Below are positions 57,313 through 64,000 of a DNA stretch of 64,000 nucleotides, piece by piece. Within the stretch, counting starts at the first letter, position 1. The number at the start of each line of letters is the position of its first letter. The notes under the pieces were generated by a model. It searched no databases, was not told the DNA's origin, and worked only from the letters and a program-made list of their open reading frames with translations. Origin of the DNA: Verrucomicrobiota bacterium (GTDB lineage Bacteria > Verrucomicrobiota > Verrucomicrobiia > Opitutales > Puniceicoccaceae); assembly GCA_038744685.1 (NCBI GenBank), contig JBCDMB010000006.1, forward strand, positions 32,176-96,175. The letters are read 5' to 3'. A program made the position numbers and the translations under genes.

Positions 57313-57515
57313 GAACTAAAGACGCACCTTCATCCGGTAAACATCACTCGCGCCGCATCCTTTCGAGAGTCCTTGCCCGGAAATTTCACGGCCAAACGAC
57401 CCCCAAGTTCAGATCAAGAGACCTTGTCTCTGTGGCAGAAACGGATCAGCCTCGTTTTGGCTCCGGAGGGCTTCTTCTCGGGACCGCGTCCTCCTAGAAG
57501 AACAAGTTCGTCTGT

Positions 57516-57836
57516 TTACGAAAGCCGCTTCTTCAGGTCGTCCTTGGAAGTGAGACCGACAACTTGGTCGACCTTGTTTCCGTCTTTATCGAAAAAGAGA
57601 AGGGTGGGAATTGCCCGCACCCCGTGCTTCTGCGCGATTTCTTGGTTGTCATCTACATTCACCTTGAAGACCGCAGCTTCTTCTCCCAGCTCGGTAGCCA
57701 CCTCCTCGAGGATCGGTGTAAGAGCTTTACAAGGTCCACACCATGGAGCCCAAAAATCTACGACGGCAGGTTTCCCGGCGCCACCAATGGAAGCGTCAAA
57801 GTCTGCGCTGGTAAGTTCTGTGATGTTTTCTGCCAT
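57516..57836 (-). CDS. trxA: Thioredoxin
   Basis: A 106-aa thioredoxin: VVDFWAPWCGPCKALTPILE (active-site WCGPC), VFKVNVDDNQEIAQKHGVRA and IPTLLFFDKDGNKVDQVVG (cis-Pro loop). It reduces disulfides in the cytosol. Normal length; the start MAENITELTSADFDASI agrees with the family. It is the last gene of a minus-strand run (scpA, small protein, Pro-rich protein, trxA), 11 bp after the Pro-rich gene. Confidence 0.96.
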   Translation of the reverse strand: MAENITELTSADFDASIGGAGKPAVVDFWAPWCGPCKALTPILEEVATELGEEAAVFKVNVDDNQEIAQKHGVRAIPTLLFFDKDGNKVDQVVGLTSKDDLKKRLS

Positions 57837-57847
57837 AAATGTAATCC

Positions 57848-58549
57848 TTAAAGGACAGTAAAAAAGTCATTGAGAATTAAGTAGCCTACGGCAAGAGCCC
57901 CCACACACGCCAAGATGTCGAGTGCTAATGCCACCGAGCTCACACCGGAATGCCTTTTCTTCCCTGTGTCAACTGACACTGCCGCACCACCTTGAGTCGG
58001 CTGAGACTTAACACGAGCTGCACCAGGCTGCACAACGTGCGGTTTGGGTGGAGGAGTTTTCACCGGAGGCTTGGGTGGCATTGGTCTTACCGGTGCCGGG
58101 GCGGGAGAAGCGTTCTCAACCGTTTTTTCCTCAACTGGCTCGGGCTTCGATGGAATCTTTGGCGTGAGTTTCGGCTTCTCTGTCTTCGGTGCCAACTTGG
58201 GTAGGCCATCTGAAGCCACAGGCTCCGGATCTCCTTCAGCATCTCCAGCGTCCGATTTGGCCGGTAGGGGCGCAGGAGGCTTCTTGGCTTTGAGGTCACC
58301 AAGATTGGGGAGCGCCGAACCAGGCTTTTTCGGGGGGAGCTTAGGGGTAAGAGCGGGTGCTTTCACCGCTGGTTTAGGAGTTTCTTCGGTAGTTTTTTCG
58401 TCGTCCGCCATAGTTTGGGGTGGGTTCTCGTTGGAATCTTCCGTCTCCTTTGAGCGGGTCATACGAATAGACGCGCCCGGGGACTTGGATGCTTTCAGGG
58501 GTATTCCGCTTCCAGCGGAACTGGCTTCTAAATCAGATTCTTGGGCCAT
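57848..58549 (-). CDS. Pro-rich protein with C-terminal membrane anchor
   Basis: A 233-aa protein: a long low-complexity region rich in Pro, Lys, Ala and Glu (KLPPKKPGSALPNLGDLKAK, KLAPKTEKPKLTPKIPSKPE) and one C-terminal TM (ALALDILACVGALAVGYLIL). It looks like a tail-anchored scaffold or linker protein. Internal methionines at 30 and 47 are alternative starts. No family recognised. It sits between trxA and the small conserved gene. Confidence 0.7.
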   Translation of the reverse strand: MAQESDLEASSAGSGIPLKASKSPGASIRMTRSKETEDSNENPPQTMADDEKTTEETPKPAVKAPALTPKLPPKKPGSALPNLGDLKAKKPPAPLPAKSDAGDAEGDPEPVASDGLPKLAPKTEKPKLTPKIPSKPEPVEEKTVENASPAPAPVRPMPPKPPVKTPPPKPHVVQPGAARVKSQPTQGGAAVSVDTGKKRHSGVSSVALALDILACVGALAVGYLILNDFFTVL

Positions 58550-58563
58550 TAAAAAAATTGAAG

Positions 58564-58824
58564 TTAGAAAGGCGTATTGCGCTCAAGCAGCTCTGACAAT
58601 TCCTTTTTGTCTGTTTCTTCGAGTGCTTTTCCTTTCCGCGAGAGGTCTTCAAACGTTTTTACCAGAGTCTCGGTCATGCGGCCATGAGTCTCCTCCGACC
58701 CTCCAACAATGGAGAACTTTTCAGCACGAGTCACTCGGCGGTGACCATCGTCGTTATCGAGACCTACTCCAAATAGGTGCGCTTTGCGTTCCTGTTCCAC
58801 CCCGCAACTATCGGTCCATTCCAA
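58564..58824 (-). CDS. Small conserved protein (LDNDDGHRR motif)
   Basis: An 86-aa soluble protein. The core FGVGLDNDDGHRRVTRAEKF SIVGGSEETHGRMTE followed by LVKTFEDLSRKGKALEETDK resembles a small conserved unknown that I recall from Verrucomicrobia. The strong DGHRR and GGSEETH blocks suggest a real protein with a conserved surface. The first eight residues may not be translated (a GTG codon at V9 is an alternative). It lies 33 bp after scpA and 14 bp before the Pro-rich gene. Confidence 0.7.
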   Translation of the reverse strand: MEWTDSCGVEQERKAHLFGVGLDNDDGHRRVTRAEKFSIVGGSEETHGRMTETLVKTFEDLSRKGKALEETDKKELSELLERNTPF

Positions 58825-58857
58825 GAATTTTCAAGGAGTTTCCCCAATACCGTAGGC

Positions 58858-59610
58858 TCACGGTTCAACAGCGCTGCAGGCGATATCGCTAAAGGCGACA
58901 TCCTGTTCTACTTTCAATTGGCCCACTCTTGCCAACTCAAGGACAGCAAGAAAAGTTGCCGCGAGCGTATTCAATGAATAGCTCCCAACAAAAAGATCGC
59001 TGAAGGCAAACTTCCTACGGGTTTTTAACTGATCGATGATATACTCCATCCGTTCGGCAACGGTAATAGGGTCGTCCTCAATCTCGCCGACAACGATTCG
59101 ATCCGCGAGCCTCCGAAGCACGCTGTTGAATGCATTCCATACCTCGATCTCGTCACTGGATTTCAGCGGAATGATCTCCTCTGGATCCCTCTGACCCACT
59201 TCTCGGGGAAGCCTGTTCGTATTCGCCTCAATCAGATCTTCAATCTGCGCCGATACTTCTTTGAATGCCCGATATTCGATCAATTGCTGCACCAGCTCCC
59301 AGCGTGGATCCTCTCCCTCTTCCTCAACGAGGTCCTCACTGTCCCGTTTTTCCTTGGGAAGGAGGAAACGGCTTTTGATATACATGAGTGTAGAAGCCAT
59401 CACGAAAAACTCTCCGGCTACTTCCAGATCCAGCTCCTCCATGTTTTTCAAAATCCCCAGATACTGTTGGGTCACCTCCTGGATCGGGATGTCGTAGATA
59501 TTGATTTCGTTTCGCCTGATCAGGAACAGTAGAAGATCCAAAGGCCCCTCAAATACAGGCAACCTCACCGCGGGATCGTCGGCAGACAATAGCTGGTCGT
59601 CGGTCAACAC
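58858..59610 (-). CDS. scpA: Segregation and condensation protein A
   Basis: A 250-aa kleisin of the bacterial condensin. The N-terminal block VRLPVFEGPLDLLLFLIRRN EINIYDIPI is the SMC-neck-binding region, EVAGEFFVMASTLMYIKSRF the next helix, and the C-terminal winged helix (FSDLFVGSYSLNTLAATFLA VLELARVGQL) binds the SMC head. It works with SMC and ScpB in chromosome segregation. scpB is not adjacent here; the next gene is the small conserved protein. Confidence 0.93.
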   Translation of the reverse strand: MLTDDQLLSADDPAVRLPVFEGPLDLLLFLIRRNEINIYDIPIQEVTQQYLGILKNMEELDLEVAGEFFVMASTLMYIKSRFLLPKEKRDSEDLVEEEGEDPRWELVQQLIEYRAFKEVSAQIEDLIEANTNRLPREVGQRDPEEIIPLKSSDEIEVWNAFNSVLRRLADRIVVGEIEDDPITVAERMEYIIDQLKTRRKFAFSDLFVGSYSLNTLAATFLAVLELARVGQLKVEQDVAFSDIACSAVEP

Positions 59611-59771
59611 TTTAAAGAACTACGAGTTGTTTTTGATCGAAGGGTAGGTTTTCCATCTTCCCAAAGGAAAAACGAATCCCGGTGAGTAAGCCAACGCATT
59701 TCTGATACTCCCAAAGGCTCAATTGCCTTCTTGCTTCCCCAAGCCAGTCCACTCATCCTCACCCATCGACC

Positions 59772-60458
59772 ATGGCGAATCGCTCCGACATCATTGCAGT
59801 CCCCCGGCTCTCGGGCACCGGCGGCTCTCTCGCAAACGAAGATTTGTCGGTGATTCGGGCTTCATTGGTCGAGGCCCAGCCACAGTCTTTGGTTCAACAT
59901 TGGTCGAAAACGCCCGAACGGGGGTTTCAGCGAGGAGATGCCTGTGCTGCCTGGTGCCCCGAATTCCTCCACATTTTTGCCAGGCTTGAAGACGAAGACA
60001 TCATCATGGCAGGTAACCTGACCGCCGGGGCTGCACTCGTTGTTGCTGATATTTTTCAGTTTTTCGTGCAGAGGGAGGGTGTGGGTGACTACCTCGAGTG
60101 GCATGTGACGCCTGACAACAGAAATCAGGTTCTCTCTTGGACTCCTTCCCGTTTTTCAGCGTTCCGTGAGGGTGGAATATCTATCGACGAGATTCTTTTA
60201 GCTGAAACCTCAGGCTTCTCTTCGCAGGCATGGATTGACGAAAGTGAAGCAGTTTGGAGTGCCTATCTTGCGATTCCAGTCCGTCTCTTGGTTCCCAATG
60301 CGGCCAAACTCAGGGAAGGACTAGAACTGTGCGGATCGTTCTGTCGGTTCGATTCCGCTCCAGACTCAAACTCCCCCGTCATTTCTTCGAATAGCCTATT
60401 TCCCAGTGGACCTCATCTCCACGAAAGTAGGCATTGGAGCCACTTCCGGCTGGTGTAA
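59772..60458 (+). CDS. CBM9-like carbohydrate-binding fold protein, unknown role
   Basis: A 228-aa protein without signal peptide. EFLHIFARLEDEDIIMAGNL, DIFQFFVQREGVGDYLEWHV and TPDNRNQVLSWTPSRFS recall the 'ffV-x-P-G-x-x-Yfe-fevnP' pattern of CBM9/DOMON-like beta-sandwich modules. The match is by eye and moderate. It is convergent with purF (14 bp between stops). The gap 59611-59771 upstream shows no gene. Confidence 0.6.
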   Translation: MANRSDIIAVPRLSGTGGSLANEDLSVIRASLVEAQPQSLVQHWSKTPERGFQRGDACAAWCPEFLHIFARLEDEDIIMAGNLTAGAALVVADIFQFFVQREGVGDYLEWHVTPDNRNQVLSWTPSRFSAFREGGISIDEILLAETSGFSSQAWIDESEAVWSAYLAIPVRLLVPNAAKLREGLELCGSFCRFDSAPDSNSPVISSNSLFPSGPHLHESRHWSHFRLV

Positions 60459-60472
60459 GATCACTTCAGTTA

Positions 60473-62389
60473 TCAGTAACTTCTCCCCGTTCTCGCTTCG
60501 TAAAAGTTGAGATAGGCTTGGTTAAGCGCCCTGTAGCCTCCTGGTGTTGGGAACTTTCCTGTAAAATACCAATCCCCGCCGTTGTTGGGAAGTGCTTTGT
60601 GAAGGGCTTGGATACTCTGGAAAACGATTTGAACCTCACCGTTCCAATCCGGGGTGATCGGCGTAACCAATTCGGAGATCTTGCGCGACAACTTCTCCGC
60701 TGAGAAACAATCATAGAGGGTCGACACGTGATTTTTCATCTCTTCAGGATTTTTGTCCCTCTGCTCAAGACACGCGTGATAGACCTCTTCCAGCATTCCA
60801 TTACGCCCTTCCTCCTTGAGCAACTCAACCATAGCCTGAAAAGCAATGAAGTTTCCAAGCTCTGACATATCGATCCCGTAGCAATCCGGGTAGCGAATCT
60901 GCGGAGCAGTGGAAACGATAATGATCCGGGAGGGGTGAAGGCGGGAGAGAATCTTGATAATCGAGCGTCTGAGAGTAGTTCCCCGAACGATCGAGTCGTC
61001 GAGACAAACCAAAGTCTCCCCGGGGCTCACCGACCCGTAGCTGATATCGTAGACGTGAGAAACCATCTCGCCACGACCCTTTTCCTGACTGATGAACGTC
61101 CTCAGTTTTATGTCTTTGTTCGCGACTTTCTCCGACCTTGGCCAGTTGGCCATGATGAGCTCATCGAGCGAACTCTCATCCAGCGTGCCCTCTTTCATCC
61201 GTTTAAGGATCGCAGCCTTCACCTCGTCCCGGCGATGCCGCCGCAGACCCTGCATCATCCCATAGTAGGCAACTTCGGAAGTATTGGGAATATAGCTGAA
61301 GACTGTTTTTTCTAAATCCCCTTCGATCAAGTCCAAGACCTTTGGCACGAGAGCCGCTCCGAGTTTTTTTCGCTCCTCGTAAATCTCGAAATCATTTCCG
61401 CGCGAGAAGTAAATCCGCTCAAACGAGCACGAGGAACGCGATTTTTGCTCCCGTATCCGCTCCACTGAGTGGACCCCGTCAAACTTTACCACCTCAATCG
61501 AACCCGGCTCCACCTCACGCACCCCGTCCGCGTCAGTCTGGAAGACAGTCATCAACGGCGCCCTCTCAGAGGCATAAGCAATCACCTCATCATTGACCAA
61601 CGCATAGAGAGGCCGGATGCCCCATGGATCCCTAAGCACAAAGAGATCCCCGTTTCCAATTAACCCAGAAATTGAGTATCCTCCGTCCCATTCGTGACTC
61701 GCATCCCGAAGGACCCGTGCCGGATCGAGGGAGCGGGAAATCTTGTCACTGTTTTCCAGTCCACCGAGACCTTCGTCGTCGCGGAAGTGACGATACAATC
61801 GATTGTGTTCCTCATCAAGGTGGTAACCGACCTCCTCGAGGATGGTCTGTGTATCTGTGTTGAAGACCGGATGCTGACCCCGCGAAACAAGACGTTCGTT
61901 GAGATCAGTCGTATTCGTCATGTTGAAATTTCCTGCCAAGAGCAGGTTGCGCATCGGCCAGTTGCTTTTGCGAAAGTAGGGGTGACACACTTTCTGGCTG
62001 TATCCACCAGAGGTGCCGTAACGGAGGTGCCCCAGCAAAAGTTCTGCCCCAAAGTTGAATCCATTTTTGACGCTGCCGGGAATCTCCGGATGAATCTCGC
62101 CCGACTTTACACGACTGTCGTACTCCTTCATCAACCCTCTAAAGATTCGGTCAAGCGAGTTGGACTTCACACTTCGCTCCCGATACACATACGGAGATCC
62201 TGCGGGCATGTCCAACTTCACCGCTCCGACCCCCGCGCCATCCTGACCACGATTGTGCTGCTTCTCCATGAGAAGAAAAAGCCGATAAAATCCCCACAGC
62301 GGAGTGCCATATTTCTCGCCGTAGTATTCCAGGGGCTTCCGAAGCCGCACGACCGCCAGGCCGCACTCATGCTGAATCGCATCACTCAC
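60473..62389 (-). CDS. purF: Amidophosphoribosyltransferase (long PurF)
   Basis: A 638-aa enzyme that makes phosphoribosylamine from PRPP and glutamine. The glutaminase nucleophile Cys9 lies in HECGLAVVRLRKPLEYYGEK, followed by LLMEKQHNRGQDGAGVGAVK and ELLLGHLRYGTSGGYSQK. The PRPP loop is LVCLDDSIVRGTTLRRSIIK. It is longer than the usual 470-510 aa and has an eight-residue propeptide before the Cys, as in the Bacteroidetes-type PurF (from memory). Other pur genes are not adjacent. Confidence 0.92.
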   Translation of the reverse strand: MSDAIQHECGLAVVRLRKPLEYYGEKYGTPLWGFYRLFLLMEKQHNRGQDGAGVGAVKLDMPAGSPYVYRERSVKSNSLDRIFRGLMKEYDSRVKSGEIHPEIPGSVKNGFNFGAELLLGHLRYGTSGGYSQKVCHPYFRKSNWPMRNLLLAGNFNMTNTTDLNERLVSRGQHPVFNTDTQTILEEVGYHLDEEHNRLYRHFRDDEGLGGLENSDKISRSLDPARVLRDASHEWDGGYSISGLIGNGDLFVLRDPWGIRPLYALVNDEVIAYASERAPLMTVFQTDADGVREVEPGSIEVVKFDGVHSVERIREQKSRSSCSFERIYFSRGNDFEIYEERKKLGAALVPKVLDLIEGDLEKTVFSYIPNTSEVAYYGMMQGLRRHRRDEVKAAILKRMKEGTLDESSLDELIMANWPRSEKVANKDIKLRTFISQEKGRGEMVSHVYDISYGSVSPGETLVCLDDSIVRGTTLRRSIIKILSRLHPSRIIIVSTAPQIRYPDCYGIDMSELGNFIAFQAMVELLKEEGRNGMLEEVYHACLEQRDKNPEEMKNHVSTLYDCFSAEKLSRKISELVTPITPDWNGEVQIVFQSIQALHKALPNNGGDWYFTGKFPTPGGYRALNQAYLNFYEARTGRSY

Positions 62390-62612
62390 CGGAGAAGACC
62401 CTTCCGTTTGTCCTTATACGCATTCCCTTCAGAAAAACCGCGAGGTTCACGAATTCTCATTGGTGAAGCAATTCATTTTGACTTCCGACTTTTGTGCTTG
62501 CCCCGAACGCTCTCCACTCACTTACTCCCCACCAGCGTTAGGGGCCAGTTGGAGACAGCCAGCCCCCTCGGCTTTCCCTCATTGCAATAGGGATTCAACG
62601 GCACTTACGGCG

Positions 62613-62664
62613 CCGCGCTGTGGTGCGGGGTTTCCTCCGAAACTCCCAAAGTCGTGAAAATCAC
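62613..62664 (+). promoter_or_regulatory. Structured rpsO leader with competing hairpins
   Basis: CCGCGC-TGTG-GTGCGG (62613-62628, with a G-T pair next to G-C) overlaps GGGGTTTC-CTCC-GAAACTCC (62627-62646): the two share G62627-G62628 and cannot both form fully. A third stem GTGA-AAA-TCAC (62654-62664) ends 8 nt before the start codon. S15 is known in several bacteria to repress its own mRNA by binding such folds, so a regulatory role is likely but unproven here. Confidence 0.45.
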
Positions 62665-62672
62665 TAAAATCT

Positions 62673-62942
62673 ATGTCCGAAACATCCATCGATAAAGAAA
62701 AGATCATCTCAGAGTATAAGACCCACGACGGCGACACCGGTTCAGCCGAGGTGCAGATTGCGTTGCTTACGGCACGCGTCTCTCATCTCACCGAACACCT
62801 TCGCGCACACCGCAAGGATTTCCATTCTCGCCGTGGCCTGCTAAAGATGACCGCCCGCCGCCGTAAACTGCTCGACTACGTGAAACGTCACGATCTCGAC
62901 AAATACAACGAGCTGCTGCAGCGCCTGAACATCCGTCGCTAG
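62673..62942 (+). CDS. rpsO: 30S ribosomal protein S15
   Basis: An 89-aa protein with the full S15 pattern: [60 protein letters not shown] and [20 protein letters not shown]. It is a primary binder of the 16S rRNA central domain. No clear ribosome site precedes its ATG. pnp follows, the common rpsO-pnp order. Confidence 0.97.
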   Translation: MSETSIDKEKIISEYKTHDGDTGSAEVQIALLTARVSHLTEHLRAHRKDFHSRRGLLKMTARRRKLLDYVKRHDLDKYNELLQRLNIRR

Positions 62943-62970
62943 CCGACCCAAAGGTTTCAGGCAAAACCGT

Positions 62971-63030
62971 GTCTTCCCCGGATGCGTGAGAAGTGGGAAG
63001 ACCAGATGCACGACTGAAGAGCGGTCGTGC
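62971..63030 (+). ncRNA. Two mRNA hairpins between rpsO and pnp
   Basis: GTCTTCCC (62971-62978) pairs with GGGAAGAC (62995-63002), and GCACGAC (63008-63014) with GTCGTGC (63024-63030). In E. coli the same intergenic place holds stems cut by RNase III that control PNPase levels. No T-run follows, so they are more likely processing sites or attenuating folds than terminators. Confidence 0.5.
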
Positions 63031-63063
63031 GCCCCCCACCCTCTTACAAGCAACGAAAAAGAT

Positions 63064-64000
63064 ATGGAACAAAAGCATACTGTCCGAGTTGAAGAACTTG
63101 GGCTCGAAATCGGAACCGGAAGTCTTGCCAACCTGGCAAACGGTTCAGTCACCCTTACCCTCGGCGAGACTACTCTATTTGCGAGTGCCTGCGCTGCTAA
63201 ATCGCTCCGCCCCGGACAGGATTTTTTCCCTCTTACGGTCGACTACCGTGAGAAGTTTGCCGCTGCCGGACGCTTCCCAGGAGGATACTTCAAGCGGGAA
63301 GCGCGTCCAACCGAGAAGGAAATCCTGACGTCCAGACTCTGCGACCGTCCTCTGAGGCCGCTCTTTCCGAAGGGCTTTATGAACGAGGTTCAGGTAATCG
63401 GAATGGCCCTCTCGATCGACGGAATCCACGAGCCAGACATCCTCATGGTCAACGCTGCATCGGCCGCTCTGATGGTGTCGGATATTCCTTGGAATGGCCC
63501 TGTTGGTTGTGTTCGAGTGGCAGAAATCGATGGAGAATTCGTCGCCAACCCGACTCAGGATCAGATGTTCGACTCGACCTTGGACCTCATTTACGTGGGG
63601 AACGAAAAAGAGATGATGATGATCGAGGGAAGCGCTGACTTCATCTCCAAGGAACGCTTTCAAGAAGCACTCCGTTTCGGTCAGGAAAAGATCCAACCAA
63701 TCGTAGCCGCACAGAAGGAACTCGCTGCGAAAGTTACCAAGGCGAAGAGTGAGTTTGAACTCTACGTTCCTAGACCGGAAATCCTGGCCCTTTGTCGGGA
63801 GCTCTCTGGCAGCAAGCTGGAAGAGGCCATCTTCATCGCGGACAAACAGTCCCGAGGTGAGGCAGTAGGCAAGATCAAGGAGGAAGTCTCAGAAGCCGTA
63901 AAAGAAAAGGTCGGCGAGGAAGACTTCGATCCGGATCAGATCTCCCTCTCTTTCGAAGTGCTTCAGGAAGAAGTCTACCGCTCGAACATTTTAGAGAAGG
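63064..64000 (+). CDS. pnp: Polynucleotide phosphorylase, 5' part (runs off the window)
   Basis: An open frame from ATG 63064 to the window end, 312 codons and more. [69 protein letters not shown] and [18 protein letters not shown] are the first RNase PH domain of PNPase. [22 protein letters not shown] is the core. The helical linker follows ([20 protein letters not shown]). It degrades RNA 3' to 5' by phosphorolysis. The second PH domain, KH and S1 lie outside the window. Confidence 0.96.
   Translation, partial: MEQKHTVRVEELGLEIGTGSLANLANGSVTLTLGETTLFASACAAKSLRPGQDFFPLTVDYREKFAAAGRFPGGYFKREARPTEKEILTSRLCDRPLRPLFPKGFMNEVQVIGMALSIDGIHEPDILMVNAASAALMVSDIPWNGPVGCVRVAEIDGEFVANPTQDQMFDSTLDLIYVGNEKEMMMIEGSADFISKERFQEALRFGQEKIQPIVAAQKELAAKVTKAKSEFELYVPRPEILALCRELSGSKLEEAIFIADKQSRGEAVGKIKEEVSEAVKEKVGEEDFDPDQISLSFEVLQEEVYRSNILEK

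Noticed and set aside
61694-62590. 298-codon antisense frame
   Set aside because: It is the shadow of purF on the other strand.

Overview
The window looks like a chromosomal segment of a Gram-negative member of the Verrucomicrobiota, probably class Opitutia (Puniceicoccales/Opitutales-like). This is inferred from family content, since no rRNA is present. Indicators are a TIGR03790-family protein, a Minf_1886/TIGR04138-family protein, a long (about 640 aa) PurF with an internal N-terminal Cys, an SHD1-like secreted protein, the low-complexity 'NVERR' DNA repeat often met in Verrucomicrobia, and outer-membrane functions (an LptD-like protein, a TorF-like porin, ExbB/ExbD pairs). Clear Shine-Dalgarno sequences are uncommon. 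The content is mostly housekeeping; I see no phage, plasmid, CRISPR or classical defence genes.

Layout. 1-5 kb: tRNA-Glu, a membrane adenylate cyclase, a MITE-like element and a pair of M16 peptidases (one catalytic, one degenerate). 5-13 kb: a lone GspG pseudopilin, the infC-amidase-TIGR03790 cluster, two tandem ExbD genes without ExbB, a small lipoprotein and an LptD-like barrel. 13-16 kb: glgB and zinc-independent ribosomal proteins L36 and L31. 16-20.7 kb: a porin, an ExbB/ExbD pair, leuCD and fabZ. 20.7-29.6 kb: a soluble hybrid histidine kinase, a second MITE, glyS, pyrR-pyrB-pyrC, a CPBP protease, thiL and a ZnuA-like binding protein. 29.6-37.2 kb: a TIGR01777 epimerase, an M14 peptidase, a MetB-like PLP enzyme, tRNA-Pro, a Gfo/Idh oxidoreductase, an FAD amine oxidase and a DUF72 protein. 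37.4-41.8 kb: the argC-argJ-argB-argD arginine operon. 42-52 kb: membrane and secreted unknowns, a UDP-sugar pyrophosphorylase, FtsB, an IMPase, a class III aminotransferase, an RluA-family pseudouridine synthase and a TonB-like protein. 52-57 kb: OppB/OppC permeases, a hairpin array, an exported ClpP-like protease with a long coiled coil, and an SHD1-like protein. 57.5-64 kb: trxA, a Pro-rich membrane protein, a small conserved protein, scpA, a CBM9-like protein, purF, rpsO and the 5' part of pnp.

How the genes work together. The anabolic blocks are pyrimidine (pyrR/B/C), arginine (argCJBD), leucine (leuCD), purine entry (purF) and transsulfuration (metB-like). The envelope theme is strong: LptD-like barrel, amidase, porin, two ExbD loci, TonB-like protein, secreted proteases. 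The most unusual single gene is the exported ClpP homologue (54742-56235). The most unusual non-coding content is a set of hairpin-rich intergenic elements (1941-2246, 15830-15980, 21921-22072, 37240-37326, 41837-41889, 54601-54741). Two of these have MITE architecture, and one of them overlaps the stop codon of its neighbour. All functional calls rest on reading motifs by eye; no database search was run.
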